NCBI GenBank assembly: GCA_001577715.1
Contig: LQAA01000143.1
Location: 1 to 51,286, forward strand
Length of the DNA: 51,286 nt
Reading direction: 5' to 3'
DNA from: Candidatus Adiutrix intracellularis
Lineage (GTDB): Bacteria > Desulfobacterota > Desulfarculia > Adiutricales > Adiutricaceae
Shown here: piece by piece, positions 8,507 through 25,206 of the stretch
Position numbering within the stretch: position 1 is the first letter of the stretch
Layout of the letters: the number at the start of each line of letters is the position of its first letter
Made by a program: the position numbers and the translations under genes
Notes under the pieces: model-generated
Told to the model about the DNA's origin: nothing
Seen by the model: the letters and a program-made list of their open reading frames with translations, nothing else
Databases searched by the model: none

Positions 8507-9109
8507 ATGATCATAACCATCAACCCGGATAATCCTCAGGGGCGGCTAATCAGTCGGGCTGTTGAAATTATAGCCAGCGGTGGTCTCGTCATATATCCTA
8601 CTGATACTCAGTACGGTCTAGGTTGCGATTTGACTCAGAAGAAATCCATTGAAAAGATTTATCGTTTAAAACAGCGTAGTCAGAAGACTCCTTTCAGTTT
8701 CGTCTGCTCCGGCTTGACCGATATCGCTCAGTACGCTAAGATTTCTAAGTTTGCCTATCGCATTATGAAACGGCTTTTGCCGGGGCCGTATACTTTTATT
8801 TTGAGCGGCACTAAATTAGTACCGCAGCTAATGCTTACCAAACGCCATGAATGCGGCCTTCGCGTGCCTGATCATCCCATTACCCTGGCTTTGGTTACTG
8901 CTCTGGGTCGACCGGTCATTAATACTTCGGCCGCTCTGGAAGGCCAGCCCATTCCTACTGACCCTCAGGATTTCGTTGATTTGTTTAAAAATCAGGTGGA
9001 AGCGGTTATCGATGGTGGTTTCGTTCCGGGTAAGCCTTCAACTATAGTCTCTCTGATAGACGATAATCCGATCGTCTTGCGTCAGGGCCGGGGGCCCTGG
9101 CCGGTTTGA
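8507..9109 (+). CDS. YciO/TsaC/Sua5-family protein (threonylcarbamoyl-AMP synthase-like)
   Basis: The 200-residue protein has the YrdC-type fold signature: IYPTDTQYGLGCDL near residues 32-45, a KQRSQKTPFSFVC loop, LLPGPYTFIL around 87-96, GLRVPDHP and the INTSAALEGQP motif. Length and the KQRS loop fit the YciO branch better than true TsaC, which has a KxRP-type loop. Family members make threonylcarbamoyl-AMP for the tRNA t6A modification; for YciO this activity is reported as weak or uncertain. I do not see another TsaC/Sua5 gene in the window, so it may or may not be the cell's t6A enzyme. It lies between the RHH gene and serS on the same strand. Confidence 0.85.
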   Translation: MIITINPDNPQGRLISRAVEIIASGGLVIYPTDTQYGLGCDLTQKKSIEKIYRLKQRSQKTPFSFVCSGLTDIAQYAKISKFAYRIMKRLLPGPYTFILSGTKLVPQLMLTKRHECGLRVPDHPITLALVTALGRPVINTSAALEGQPIPTDPQDFVDLFKNQVEAVIDGGFVPGKPSTIVSLIDDNPIVLRQGRGPWPV

Positions 9110-9123
9110 TGGCTCGCCTCTGA

Positions 9124-10440
<1,317 letters not shown>

Positions 10441-10935
10441 TAGATCCTTAAAAATATAATCGGTGAGAAAAATACCGTGGTTTTTTTAAAGCAAGAGCTT
10501 CAAGGGTGTTATTCCGATCAGGAGCGGATAGCTAAAAATATTTGCTTAATATATAATTTATTGATTACAAAACAGTTTAAAGAGTTAAGCGATAATTAAG
10601 CTATTTAAGAATGGGTACGGAGGACTGCGTTGTGTACGTTGTTTAATTTAACTGATTAAATTAAAGTTTTATGACAGATTTAAAGTTATTTGTTAATTAT
10701 TTAAAAGTACTATTTAAAAAGATAATATTTAGTTATTAGGTATAATTTATATAGTGGAATAAATCAAAAGTTTTTTATTATAGTGGGGTAGGCAAATCTA
10801 TCAGAATGAATGTAGTACTTATATTAACTTTATTCTGATTGTCCCTGTTCATTTGGTAGGTATTCAAACGAATGCTGGCTAGACTGAGAAGCAAGTTGAT
10901 AAAGCTCTAAACAGGAAGATCGTTTAAACTTTTTC
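10441..10935. other. eroded intergenic DNA, nothing recognised
   Basis: About 500 AT-rich bases after serS with no credible gene, RNA or terminator. An imperfect tract around 10540-10760 is nearly pure A/T with poor coding potential. Confidence 0.6.
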
Positions 10936-10939
10936 TGTT

Positions 10940-12390
10940 TCAGGCTTTTAACGTTGTACCCTTTGATTTTTCGGCCAGGATAATTTTAATCCGGTATTCT
11001 TTAGCTTCTATTTCTTCATCGGTAAAGGTCAATTTCCACCAAGCCGCTGAATATGCCATTCGACATAATAAGCCAGTATACATAAAAAGATTATGTGTCT
11101 TAACTCTTTATTCCAACTAGTGACGAACAGGCCGTATTTTTATGCTAAAATCTCTTATCATTCTGAAAGTCCGCTTCACCGGAGAGAAATTTTTGTAAGT
11201 GTAAACGCACTCCTTTAGGCTTATTTTATCTTTATTAATTGATATTCTAATTATATAGGTCCTATTTAACTTTGACTTTTGCTCTATACTAAAAATATGG
11301 CGATGGAAGCTGAATGAAAAGCTACTAATTTTAAGAACAAAATAGTTTTTAGTTTTTTTGCAATTTATCTTTTGCCTGACAATTAGATTTACGGTCTCCT
11401 GTTTCTTTAAATGCTTGGCTTTGACACTAACCCTGATTTATCCCAGATCTTTCTCGGTAGCGGTTGTCAGTTCTTCTCTGGGGTGGATTCGTTTATTGAT
11501 TCGGAAATAGATTGCGGTAGACTATCAGTCTCTTTTTCAGATATTCATTAGGCGCCATAAATTCAAAAAAATTGTTTCTTTAAAAAGAGGTGGCTATATT
11601 TTACGATTATCAAGTAATCTCTGTATATAAATGTAGATTTTAAGGCACATATCCAGTCTATATTTACTATGATTTGTAAAAGACCATATTTTTAGCCTTC
11701 AACATCTCCTAGTTATTTACAGCTCCTATTTTATTAAGCCCAAATTTAGTCTTAATTTTTTTGATCGTTAGGATGAGTGTGGCTAAATCAGGAGTATTGC
11801 CTGGTCAGGTGTTGATAGATATGAACTGTCTGTTTCTATTGGTTAGTAGGCCATAGTTTATCTAGTGCTTACCTTTCTTTTTACTATGTAAACACCCGAA
11901 ACGTTCCAAAGGGCGATGCCCACTTTCGACATAATTTAACGATAAGTTGTAAAATATACTATCTTCGTCATGAAGGTGATATTTAGCTAGCCTAGCTTCA
12001 AGAAATATCTCACTGCTTATCTATTAGTTGGTCCAGAGCTGCGTAAAGCTTATTTTCGTCAGAAGTGGCGATATTTAATTCGGTGAGTAAGATTGTTTGC
12101 CATTAACCAGTCGTAATAACTAATAAAAACTTAGATCTAAAAGCTATTAAAAAGACCGGGGCAAAATTTATAGAGTCACAAGAAGAATTACTTTTGGCTA
12201 TTAGGGTTGTTAGTTGTTTAACTTCATGGCTTCTTTTAGTTTGAACTATCAAGAAATCCTCAGTAGTTACAGCTTCGGAGAGTTCATCGTTAGAAAAAAT
12301 ATTTTTTAGATAATGCCAGAAATATCGCAGCTTGTTAAGTCCTTTTGTTTGATCTAGACTGCCATTAGGATTCAGAATGCTGTCCATATT
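10940..12390 (-). mobile_element. IS1634-type transposase relic
   Basis: Read on the minus strand from 12120 down, long stretches of one frame broken by stops give KLYAALDQLID, LAKYHLHDEDSIFYNLSLNY, RPLERFGCLHSKKKGKH and INYGLLTNRNRQFISI, then PGNTPDLATLILTIKKIKTK. These line up in order with IS1634-family DDE transposases (the KLYxALD, L.DVSSSYFEG, GxxRDGKRGKLQI, FxGNTxDxxT blocks). Further on, NEYLKKRLIVYRNLFPNQ (near 11550) and WWKLTFTDEEIEAKEYRIK (near 11000) match the family's later blocks. A 94-codon frame at 12103-12387 is part of the N-terminal half. Terminal inverted repeats were not found. Confidence 0.75.
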
Positions 12391-12441
12391 GCATTTAATG
12401 ACAGTATACTCTACTGTCGCAACAAGTTTAGTTTTGGTCTC

Positions 12442-12470
12442 TTGGCAGGGGGTTAAAAATCTGCTATACT
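12442..12470 (+). promoter_or_regulatory. sigma70-type promoter for the ppx-guaB-dnaE operon
   Basis: TTGGCA (12442-12447), a 17-base spacer and TATACT (12465-12470). The expected start near 12477 leaves a leader of about 60 bases. Confidence 0.7.
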
Positions 12471-12537
12471 AATTTATAGATTTTAAGGTTATCAATCGTT
12501 ACCCCACACCATATATCCCCTCTACGGAATCCCATCC

Positions 12538-13473
12538 ATGCCCTCCGCCCCGACCATTGCCGCTTTAGATTTAGGTTCTAACACCTTTCGGCTTATGTTG
12601 GCTGAAAAAGAGGGTGGCGCTTGGGCGGGCAAACGGGTTTTTCAAGATATTCCTAGACTTTCCGAAGGTTTAACTGAAGGTGGTCTTTTGCAACCTCAGG
12701 CTCTAGCCCGGGCCTGGGCGGCATTGGAATTTTTTGCGGCTGAAGCTCGTTCCGCTGGGGCGGTGCGGGTTCTGGCCGGGGCTACTATGGTTGCTCGCTT
12801 AGCCGCCGACAGCTCGGCTCTTTTAGCCGAGATTAGTCGCCGGTATGGTTGGGAAACGGTTATCCTCTCCGGACGAGAAGAGGCTGGTCTTACGGCTACC
12901 GGCGTTTTAACAGTTTTGGCCCAGCTTCCGGCCCGGGGGCTTATTTTTGATATCGGGGGGCGTTCCACTGAATTTATTTTAGTGGAAGGGGCGCGAATTT
13001 TGCGAAGCTGGAGTTTGAATATCGGTGTAGTTGGTCTAGTAGAGGCTTATTTAAGTGCTTCGGCGGGTCCCGACCAGTTCGAAGCTGCCCGTCGAGTCGT
13101 CAGGGTCGTTTTAGCTGGGGTTGATTTTAGTCTGGTCCCGGTTGGTGTAACTCTCTTGGGTACGGCAGGTACAGTCACCACTGTCGCCACCTTATTATTA
13201 GATTTAAAAGAATACAGCTCGGAATTGATTAATGAGGCTCGATTAACTCGATCCGCTGTGGAGGGGCTTTTAAGCACTTTAGCTCCATTAACCGTGGCTG
13301 AAAGGGTTAGCCGATATAACCTTCATCCTCGACGGGCTGACGCCATAGTGGCTGGTCTGCTTCTTCTTCTGGAAGTTCTGAATTTTTTCCACCAGGATGA
13401 ATTTCTGGTCAGCGATAATGGTCTGTTAGAAGGATTATGGTTGAAAGCCGCCGGATTTTCATATCAAAAGTAA
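12538..13473 (+). CDS. Ppx/GppA family phosphatase
   Basis: The family hydrolyses inorganic polyphosphate or the 5' phosphate of pppGpp; sequence alone does not separate the two. The 311-residue protein has the ASKHA ATPase fold: IAALDLGSNTFRLML (phosphate-1), LIFDIGGRSTEFILVEG (phosphate-2) and VTLLGTAGTVTTVATLLLD (adenosine-type loop). Its length matches the short two-subdomain form without a C-terminal HD-like domain. Eight bases separate it from guaB. Its promoter lies 68 bases upstream of the ATG, and the ATG has only a weak ribosome binding site. Pairing with guaB suggests a tie to guanine nucleotide and stringent-response physiology (inference). Confidence 0.88.
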   Translation: MPSAPTIAALDLGSNTFRLMLAEKEGGAWAGKRVFQDIPRLSEGLTEGGLLQPQALARAWAALEFFAAEARSAGAVRVLAGATMVARLAADSSALLAEISRRYGWETVILSGREEAGLTATGVLTVLAQLPARGLIFDIGGRSTEFILVEGARILRSWSLNIGVVGLVEAYLSASAGPDQFEAARRVVRVVLAGVDFSLVPVGVTLLGTAGTVTTVATLLLDLKEYSSELINEARLTRSAVEGLLSTLAPLTVAERVSRYNLHPRRADAIVAGLLLLLEVLNFFHQDEFLVSDNGLLEGLWLKAAGFSYQK

Positions 13474-13478
13474 GGTGA

Positions 13479-18508
<5,030 letters not shown>

Positions 18509-19290
18509 AGAAGAGGTGATTAAAAGGGGTTAATCGTGAGTATCGTTAACATTGATGGAAGAACCCAGGCTGAGGCGGATACGGTGTTGATCTGGTTGGT
18601 GTTGTTTATATTTAAAACTTTGCGATAAACTTTAGAACGTATAGCTAGAGGTGGCTATTTTTCGGTGGATGAGGTAGCCGAAAAATCCCAAATATAATCG
18701 GTTTTTAAAGCTACTAAAATTGGAAGTGGCAGCCGCGTAAACCCGGCCTGAGGGTCTGAGTATAATCGAAAGGGTGCAAACTGTTCAAAAAAGACTAGTT
18801 TCCGGAATTATTTAATCGTTCGCCTCTGGAACTGGCTGAAGAAGTCGCCTGCGAGTCTAATAGTCCCCATAATTGGTACGTGGGCCAATCAGGGAGGTAT
18901 GGCCGATCCCAACTTCTGGAGACGGACCTACTAGGAACAGCGTTGCAGGCGTCTGGAGACCTTACCGTTTTGATTAATACTAACACGTCTTTATTTGGGT
19001 ATTGTCTAAAATCTCTGACGCTGAGGCAGCTATCGCGGCTATTCTTTTGGAAGAGCACTCTATTTTCATCATTAGTTGTTTAGAATTAATTGAAGAAGTG
19101 CGTGACAAGGTTGAATTAAAATATTTAGCCGCATAACTTTAAAACTTGGCCTTAATATGTGGCCGCTAAACGTCCAAATAGGTAGCTTAGCCGGTGATTT
19201 AATGCGTTTTTTCAGTCTCATATTCAGGTTTGCAAAATGATGATGTTTTAATCGCCGCTATTGTCACATTTTATGCGGAAATACTATACA
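18509..19290 (+). pseudogene. unidentified gene relic after dnaE
   Basis: Short in-frame stretches on the plus strand keep a protein-like bias but change frame. Near 18537 a GTG start reads VSIVNIDGRTQAEADTVLIW. Near 18797 I read FPELFNRSPLELAEEVACES, and near 19006 SDAEAAIAAILLEEHSIFII followed by SCLELIEEVRDKVELKYL up to a stop at about 19135. These are probably parts of one or two dead genes that once followed dnaE. I considered a 3-methyladenine glycosylase for the second piece but the match is too weak. The flank 19140-19290 shows nothing. Confidence 0.45.
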
Positions 19291-19296
19291 TCACAT

Positions 19297-20035
19297 ATTT
19301 GTTAGGAGGAGTTTCACAATTGGATTTTTTACTCACTAAATAAATCTAAAATTGTACCTAAAAAGTATTGTTATTATAAAATATTATAATTATTTATAGA
19401 CTATAAGATAGTCGGCTTTCAGTAAAAGACAAAAATAAAATTTATAGTTTACATAAGTCGAAAACATCCTGTATAGCTAAAGATAAAAAATATAAGAAAT
19501 ATGAATTCAGTTCGAAAATTTTAACAATTAATATTAAACTTACGATATGGTTATAGTTATCAAAAAATTTGACCGAAATCTATATGATGGTAATACGTTT
19601 GACGATATAATTTAACAGATAGTTAAAAAACTAAATTATAACCTAGATTTAAGAATTTATGGCCGAAATTATTGATATCGCAAAATAGTTGAAGAGGTCT
19701 AAATATTAACACCGGAGAAACAAAATCAAAAAATTAGCGAACATAAAAAACAAAAATTGCAACAACAACGTAGTGTAGGAGAACTAATCACTAGATATCT
19801 TAAATTAAATTTTCGAATGTTTCGAAATTTCCTGAAAGGATCCTTAAAAAATGAGATTAATATCCTCGTGATCATCTCGTGCTTAACTCCATAAAATGGA
19901 GATGGGAGGGTAAAGTTTTATTTGTAGCTAGTGATTTTAAGACTAATGATTGCGTTTTGTGCCAAAAAAGTCGCAATAATTGAGTTACTGGTTGTTTTAA
20001 AATACTTTTTAAGGATCGACTAAAACGACTAATTT
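19297..20035 (+). mobile_element. IS5-type transposase relic
   Basis: Decayed DDE transposase in shifting frames on the plus strand. Around 19445-19530 I read LHKSKTSCIAKDKKYKKYEF, then near 19590 YDGNTFDD, near 19700 YRKIVEEV, and near 19760 KKQKLQQQRSVGELITRYLK followed by LNFRMFRNFLKGSLKNEINI. These match in order the IS5-group blocks H-P-E-V-x-C-I-A-K-G-K, YEFG, N-P-Y-D-G-H-T-L, R-R-S-x-I-E-P-x-I-G-H-x-K and N-x-L-K-G-x-x-G-D-x-x-N. The N-terminal third is largely deleted. A second copy lies inverted at 38490-39700, and its end is also at 7520-7675. From 20036 to 20363 there is only AT-rich DNA with no gene. Confidence 0.8.
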
Positions 20036-20363
20036 TTTCTGACCAACCAAAAAATTAATTAGTATTTTAGGAACTTGACTAACATAATGGGAAGCGAAGG
20101 AATTTAGTCCAGGAGATTATATTCTGAATATATAATATTGTTACAAAAAAATTAATGCTACTGGAAAAAAAGAAAATTACTCCTAACAATATAATAATAT
20201 ATTACAAATTATAAATATTACAAAGATATGGGTATATCTATTTAATGTTTTGTTAAACTATAATTGAAGACCATCAAAAATTGATTAGATCATGAATTAT
20301 GGAAAAATCGACATTTAGTCCTCAGATAAAATTAAGTTTCAAGGCGTATTTTAGAGTTTATTA

Positions 20364-21524
20364 ATGCCGGAACAGCTCCAGTCTCAACTTATAGATAGCT
20401 TATTAGCTGACTCTTCAGACCCAGTTGCGTTTGCTCTTTTTCGTCGTCCTGGGCATAAAATAACCCTGATCTGGCAAGAGGCCTGTCTTCTTCATACATT
20501 TAATGAACTAGAAGAGCTGGATACTCTTTGGGATGAGGGCCGTCCCATTAAATCAGGCTTCGTCTTGGCACCCTTTCAATCGGGTGAGGGTAAGCCGATT
20601 ATAGTGATTGAGGCCGAACATCAACTAGATGGGTTTGAACTCAGCCATTTTTTGGCTTACTGGCGGGGAAAAAATGACTCGCTGAAATCTTCGCCCTCAG
20701 GCGGGCAGGAATTAACCGGCGACTTTACAGCCAGGTCTAGCGGTAAATCTGGGTATAGCCGCATCTTCGCTATATTTTCTGCTGCTCTACGCCAGAAAGG
20801 AGCTAGGCTGACTAAACTCGTGCTTTCCCGTACTCTGACCCATGTCCTGCCTGTCGGACTTTCTAGGGGGGGTCTTTTTTTGCGGGCTTGTGCCGACTTT
20901 CCGGAAAGCTTTGTCTATCTCTGTTCCACTCCTGATAGCGGTACTTGGTTCGGTTGTACCCCGGAAACGCTCCTAACCGGTGCTGGGTCAAACTGGCAAA
21001 CCGTGGCTTTAGCTGGTACCAGGTCCGAACTGGAACCGTGTTGGGATGGGAAAAACATTTTAGAGCAGCGTATAGTTGCGGATTATATGCGGGATCAGCT
21101 AGTTAGCGCTGGGTATCTTTGTGCCGTTCGAGGGCCGGTAACCATACACCAGGGGCGGCTTAGTCATTTGCGCACCGATTTTTATTTTACGGCTGCTGTT
21201 GGCCTGGGTCGCCTCATCCGCTTGCTTCACCCCAGCCCAGCGGTTTGCGGCTTCCCCCGACCAGAAGCTCTGGACTTCATCAATCGCTATGAAGGGTATG
21301 ATCGAGGTTACTATTCCGGTTTCTTAGGCTTCATTTCCGGGCCGGGGCCGGAGGGACGGCCCAGAAATGTTGATATTTACGTCAACCTTCGCTGTCTACG
21401 TTTGAATCGGAATCAGGCTACGTTATATGCTGGTGGTGGGATTCTGCCGGCTTCAACTCTGGAATCAGAATGGCGGGAGACGGAAAATAAGCTGGACATT
21501 TTGCTTTCTCTTATAGATAGATAA
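20364..21524 (+). CDS. menF: isochorismate synthase (menaquinone pathway)
   Basis: MenF isomerises chorismate to isochorismate, the first committed step of classical menaquinone synthesis. The 386-residue protein is a chorismate-binding enzyme. Visible are SYSRIFA-type N-domain sequence (here SGYSRIFAIFSAAL), WFGCTPETLLTGAGSNWQTV, ALAGTRSE, the conserved HLRTDFYFTAAVG, HPSPAVCGFPRPEAL and the C-terminal AGGGILPASTLESEWRETEN. It heads a five-gene operon; 21 bases separate it from menD. No clear Shine-Dalgarno or promoter is seen in the AT-rich upstream DNA. The menF assignment over other chorismate enzymes rests on the operon and the A-P-S-P-A-V-C-G motif. Confidence 0.92.
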   Translation: MPEQLQSQLIDSLLADSSDPVAFALFRRPGHKITLIWQEACLLHTFNELEELDTLWDEGRPIKSGFVLAPFQSGEGKPIIVIEAEHQLDGFELSHFLAYWRGKNDSLKSSPSGGQELTGDFTARSSGKSGYSRIFAIFSAALRQKGARLTKLVLSRTLTHVLPVGLSRGGLFLRACADFPESFVYLCSTPDSGTWFGCTPETLLTGAGSNWQTVALAGTRSELEPCWDGKNILEQRIVADYMRDQLVSAGYLCAVRGPVTIHQGRLSHLRTDFYFTAAVGLGRLIRLLHPSPAVCGFPRPEALDFINRYEGYDRGYYSGFLGFISGPGPEGRPRNVDIYVNLRCLRLNRNQATLYAGGGILPASTLESEWRETENKLDILLSLIDR

Positions 21525-21545
21525 AATTGAAGCGGTTCTCAGATT

Positions 21546-23285
21546 ATGTATTCAATTAAAGAAAATGTACTCCAGACCGTGGCCCTACTCAAAGTCTGGG
21601 GCCTAAGGTATATTATCGTCTCGCCTGGTTCCCGTAACGCGCCGTTAATCCATTGCTTTAGCCAGGATTCTTTTTTTAACTGTCAAGTGGTGCTGGATGA
21701 GCGCGAGGCGGCCTTTAGGGCTATTGGTCTAATCCTGGCTCGGCGCCAGCCGACGGTACTCTGCTGCACATCAGGTTCTGCTCCGCTCAACTACGCTCCT
21801 GCGGTGGCTGAAGCCTATTATCAGAATCTACCCTTACTGATTCTAAGCGCCGACCGACCCGCCGCTTGGCTGGGGCAGATGGATGGGCAGACTTTACCCC
21901 AGCCTGAAGTTTTTGGTCGCTTAGTCAGAGCCGCGGTTACTCTGCCAGAAATTCCATCAAACTTAGAAACTTTATCGGCTCAGGAAGCTATTTGGCACTG
22001 CAACCGCTTGCTTAATGAAGCCCTTATTGCTTGTACCGGAGGTGGATTAGAAAACAGCCTCGTCAATGGCGCTTCTGGACCTGCGCACGTTAATATCCCC
22101 CTGTCGGAACCTCTTTTCGATTATTCGGTGATGGCTTTACCTGTCGTTCGCCGTATAGTCCCTGCGTCTTTTCAGCCGCAAGTAACGGCCAGGGATTTGG
22201 TTAGGTGCTGGGTTAACAGCCCGCGCAGGCTTATCGTAGTGGGTCAGATGTTCCGACAGCCGGAACTGGCTGCCGTCTTGAAAGAATTGGCTAGGCAGGA
22301 AGACTGCGTTGTTCTGGCCGAACATCTTGCCAACTGCGCCGGTGGCGATTCTCCTGTTATTGGCAACTTTGACCAGGTGCTGAGCGCTCTGTCCCCGGAA
22401 TGCGAGGCCTCTTTTGCCCCCGACCTTGTTTTGAGCTTAGGTGGTCATATCGTTTCCAAACGGTTTAAACAATTTTTGCGGCGGAATAAACCCCAGATTA
22501 ATTGGCGGCTGAGCCCGACGGGTGATTTAACCGATACTTTTCAGTCTCTGACGGAGTTGATTCGTTGTGACCTTCGTTCTTTTCTCGAAGAATTGTTGAA
22601 AGAAATGCGTCTAGTAGTAGTTTCTTCGGCGTCCCCTCATTCGGTCGAATTTTACCGGAATTGGCGCGAGGCTTCCGCCGGTTTAAGTGAACCGGCGGAC
22701 GACCTGCCTTATTCAGATATTTCCGCTCTGGGGGCGCTACTTAAAAAATTGCCCGGCGGCTGCGCCTTACACCTGGCTAACAGTTCGGCGCTGCGTAACG
22801 CTCAGCTCTACCGGCTTCCCCCCGGTATCAATGTCTTCTGCAACCGGGGAGTCAGCGGTATTGAGGGTAGCCTGGCCACCGCTTGGGGCTTTGCTGAGCA
22901 GTATGAGGGTCCGGTCTATCTGGCTACGGGTGACCTTAGTTTTTTTTACGGCCTGAATTCGCTGTGGAACCGGCGGAAACCCGCCAACTTGCGTATTTTT
23001 TTACTTAACAACGGCGGTGGTGGTATTTTTCATCATCTGCCGGGCCTAGGTGGGACCGCTTCTCTGCGGGATTTTGTGGCCGCCGGGCACCAAGAAAGTG
23101 CCGCAGTTTGGGCCCGGGCCGCCGGGTTAGACTATGCCGACTGTGATGATTTTCCCTCGCTTAAAAATGCGCTGACTGACTTTACTCGCGAGGGGTACGG
23201 TTCGGCTCGGCTACTGGAAGTCTTTCTCGACATGGATAAAAGTGTGCAAACTCAGACCGATTTTTATCGTGCTCTGAAAAATTAA
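21546..23285 (+). CDS. menD: SEPHCHC synthase MenD
   Basis: MenD is a thiamine-diphosphate enzyme that adds 2-oxoglutarate to isochorismate. The 579-residue protein has the three ThDP domains in order: an N-terminal pyrimidine-binding part with IVSPGSRNAPLIHCF, the catalytic Glu region DEREAAFRAIGL, CTSGSAPLNYAPAVAEAYYQ and SADRPAAWLGQMDGQT. The C-terminal PP-binding part has ATGDLSFFYGLNSLW and LLNNGGGGIFHHLP. NSSALRNAQLY and NRGVSGIEGSLATAWG are also family-specific. Full length. The gap to menB is 25 bases with a GGGGAGG-type ribosome binding site. Confidence 0.96.
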   Translation: MYSIKENVLQTVALLKVWGLRYIIVSPGSRNAPLIHCFSQDSFFNCQVVLDEREAAFRAIGLILARRQPTVLCCTSGSAPLNYAPAVAEAYYQNLPLLILSADRPAAWLGQMDGQTLPQPEVFGRLVRAAVTLPEIPSNLETLSAQEAIWHCNRLLNEALIACTGGGLENSLVNGASGPAHVNIPLSEPLFDYSVMALPVVRRIVPASFQPQVTARDLVRCWVNSPRRLIVVGQMFRQPELAAVLKELARQEDCVVLAEHLANCAGGDSPVIGNFDQVLSALSPECEASFAPDLVLSLGGHIVSKRFKQFLRRNKPQINWRLSPTGDLTDTFQSLTELIRCDLRSFLEELLKEMRLVVVSSASPHSVEFYRNWREASAGLSEPADDLPYSDISALGALLKKLPGGCALHLANSSALRNAQLYRLPPGINVFCNRGVSGIEGSLATAWGFAEQYEGPVYLATGDLSFFYGLNSLWNRRKPANLRIFLLNNGGGGIFHHLPGLGGTASLRDFVAAGHQESAAVWARAAGLDYADCDDFPSLKNALTDFTREGYGSARLLEVFLDMDKSVQTQTDFYRALKN

Positions 23286-23310
23286 ATTCTAGTAAACTAG
23301 GGGAGGCTAG

Positions 23311-24135
23311 ATGCCTGAAGTCAAAAAATGGAGCACTATTAGGGAATATAAAGAAATTCTTTTCGATTTTTATGACGGTTTGGCTCGCCTAACTATTAAC
23401 CGTCCTCGTTATCGAAACGCGTTTACCCCGAAAACGGTTATGGAAATGAGTGAAGCTCTGCATTGGTGTCGGGAAGCACCGGAGGTTTTAGTTGTGGCCT
23501 TGACCGGGGCCGGGGATAAAGCCTTTTGCGCTGGTGGCGATCAGCGAGTTAAAGGTTGGGGTGGCTATATCGGTCCGGACGGTGTACCTCGTTTAAATAT
23601 TTTGGAAGTGCAAAAACAAATTCGCTCCCTGCCTAAACCGGTTATTGCCATGGTTAATGGCTTTGCTATAGGTGGGGGACAGGTGCTGCAACTAGTTTGT
23701 GACCTTTCCATAGCTTCGGATCGGGCTATTTTTGGCCAGACCGGGCCGCGCGTTGGTAGTTTCGATGCGGGGTTCGGCGCTTCTTATTTGGCTCGGGTGG
23801 TTGGGCAAAAAAAAGCTCGGGAAATTTGGTTTCTCTGTCGCCAGTATTCAGCCGCCGAAGCCTTGGCTATGGGTCTAATTAACACGGTGGTGCCGCCGGA
23901 TCGTCTTGAAGATGAAACCATTGCCTGGGCCCGAAAAATTATGCTCCACAGTCCGATAGCTTTGCGCATGATTAAGATGGGGCTAAATGCGGAACTGGAT
24001 GGGCAGGTCGGCCTGCAGGAATTAGCCGGTAACGCCACTATGCTTTATTATATGACCGAAGAAGCGCAGGAGGGTAAAAACGCTTTTCTGCAGAAACGCG
24101 AGCCTAATTTTAAAAAATTTCCTAAATTCCCTTAA
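23311..24135 (+). CDS. menB: 1,4-dihydroxy-2-naphthoyl-CoA synthase MenB (type I)
   Basis: MenB closes the naphthoquinone ring by an intramolecular Claisen-type reaction. The 274-residue crotonase-fold protein has [61 protein letters not shown] and [20 protein letters not shown], all very close to E. coli MenB. The residue after QT is Gly, as in the bicarbonate-dependent type I enzymes; type II enzymes carry Asp there (family knowledge). AGGGGAGGC lies 7 bases before the ATG. Followed 12 bases later by menC. Confidence 0.97.
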   Translation: MPEVKKWSTIREYKEILFDFYDGLARLTINRPRYRNAFTPKTVMEMSEALHWCREAPEVLVVALTGAGDKAFCAGGDQRVKGWGGYIGPDGVPRLNILEVQKQIRSLPKPVIAMVNGFAIGGGQVLQLVCDLSIASDRAIFGQTGPRVGSFDAGFGASYLARVVGQKKAREIWFLCRQYSAAEALAMGLINTVVPPDRLEDETIAWARKIMLHSPIALRMIKMGLNAELDGQVGLQELAGNATMLYYMTEEAQEGKNAFLQKREPNFKKFPKFP

Positions 24136-24147
24136 GGAATCGTTATT

Positions 24148-25206
24148 ATGAAGCTTACGGTTAGAATATTTCGGCGTCGGTTGATTTTTAAACTTCCGGC
24201 TGCTACTTCCCGCGGTCTTTATCACGAGCACTTAGCTCACTATGTATTGCTACGCCGAAAGGACGCTCCGGAAATTTTCGGAATAGGAGAGTGTTCCCCG
24301 CTACCAGGCTTAAGCTGTGATTTTTTTGTAGATTACGAAACTATACTAGCGGAACAGAGCCATCGATTGGAAGAAACCAGCCGGCTGGATAAGGAAAGTC
24401 TGCGTCCTTATCCATCAATGTTGTTTGGTTTGGAAACGGCCTTACGTCACTTGGAACAGGGTAGTTTGAAGCTTTGGGATAGCCCCTTTAGCCGGGGTGA
24501 GCGAGGTCTCGCTATCAATGGCCTCATTTGGATGGGTGACTTTGGATTTCTGCGGGAACAGATCGAAGCCAAGCTAGGACAGGGCTTTAGCTGTCTTAAA
24601 TTAAAAATAGGAGCTTTAGATTTTAACAGGGAAATAGCTTTATTAGCCTCTATCCGCCGGCGTTTTTCGGTGGATAAAATTATCCTGCGGGTCGACGCTA
24701 ACGGGGCATTCACACCTCGGGAGGCTTTAGACAAACTTAAACGTCTGACGGAACTACAGCTGCATTCTATCGAGCAACCCATCCGTGCCGGGCAATGGGC
24801 AGAAATGGCCCGGTTGGTCTCTCAGTCCCCGTTGCCCATAGCTTTGGATGAGGAATTAATTGGTCTTCACACCCCGGCTGCCAAAAAAGAAATGCTGGAA
24901 CGTATCCGACCGGACTTTCTCGTGCTTAAACCCACCCTCCACGGTGGTTTTAGTGGCGTTGAGGAATGGACGGATCTAGCACAACAGCTGGGTCTAGGTT
25001 GGTGGGCCACTTCGGCCCTGGAATCTAACCTTGGTCTCAATGCCGTTGCTCAGTGGAGTGCGGCGCACGCGGACGAAAAACCGCAGGGCCTGGGTACCGG
25101 TGGTTTGTATATCAATAATCTAGCCTGCCCTTTGGTGGTGCGAGGTGAGAGGCTTTGGTTTGATCTCGCTGGCCCGACGCCGGTTGAAACAGACCTAGCG
25201 GAATGA
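24148..25206 (+). CDS. menC: o-succinylbenzoate synthase MenC
   Basis: MenC dehydrates SHCHC to o-succinylbenzoate. The 352-residue enolase-superfamily protein has the expected catalytic set: the Lys pair in CLKLKIG (about 150-156), Asp in RVDANGAF, Glu in HSIEQPI, Asp in ALDEEL and the second Lys in LVLKPTLHGGFSG. The N-terminal capping domain carries GIGECSPLPGL. It overlaps menE by 4 bases. Ribosome binding site AAGGAAT upstream. The family is sequence-diverse, so the operon position adds weight. Confidence 0.94.
   Translation: MKLTVRIFRRRLIFKLPAATSRGLYHEHLAHYVLLRRKDAPEIFGIGECSPLPGLSCDFFVDYETILAEQSHRLEETSRLDKESLRPYPSMLFGLETALRHLEQGSLKLWDSPFSRGERGLAINGLIWMGDFGFLREQIEAKLGQGFSCLKLKIGALDFNREIALLASIRRRFSVDKIILRVDANGAFTPREALDKLKRLTELQLHSIEQPIRAGQWAEMARLVSQSPLPIALDEELIGLHTPAAKKEMLERIRPDFLVLKPTLHGGFSGVEEWTDLAQQLGLGWWATSALESNLGLNAVAQWSAAHADEKPQGLGTGGLYINNLACPLVVRGERLWFDLAGPTPVETDLAE

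Noticed and set aside
18795-18960. 3-methyladenine DNA glycosylase relic
   Set aside because: Only a short FPELFNRSPLELAEEV piece fits; the diagnostic blocks that should follow are missing.
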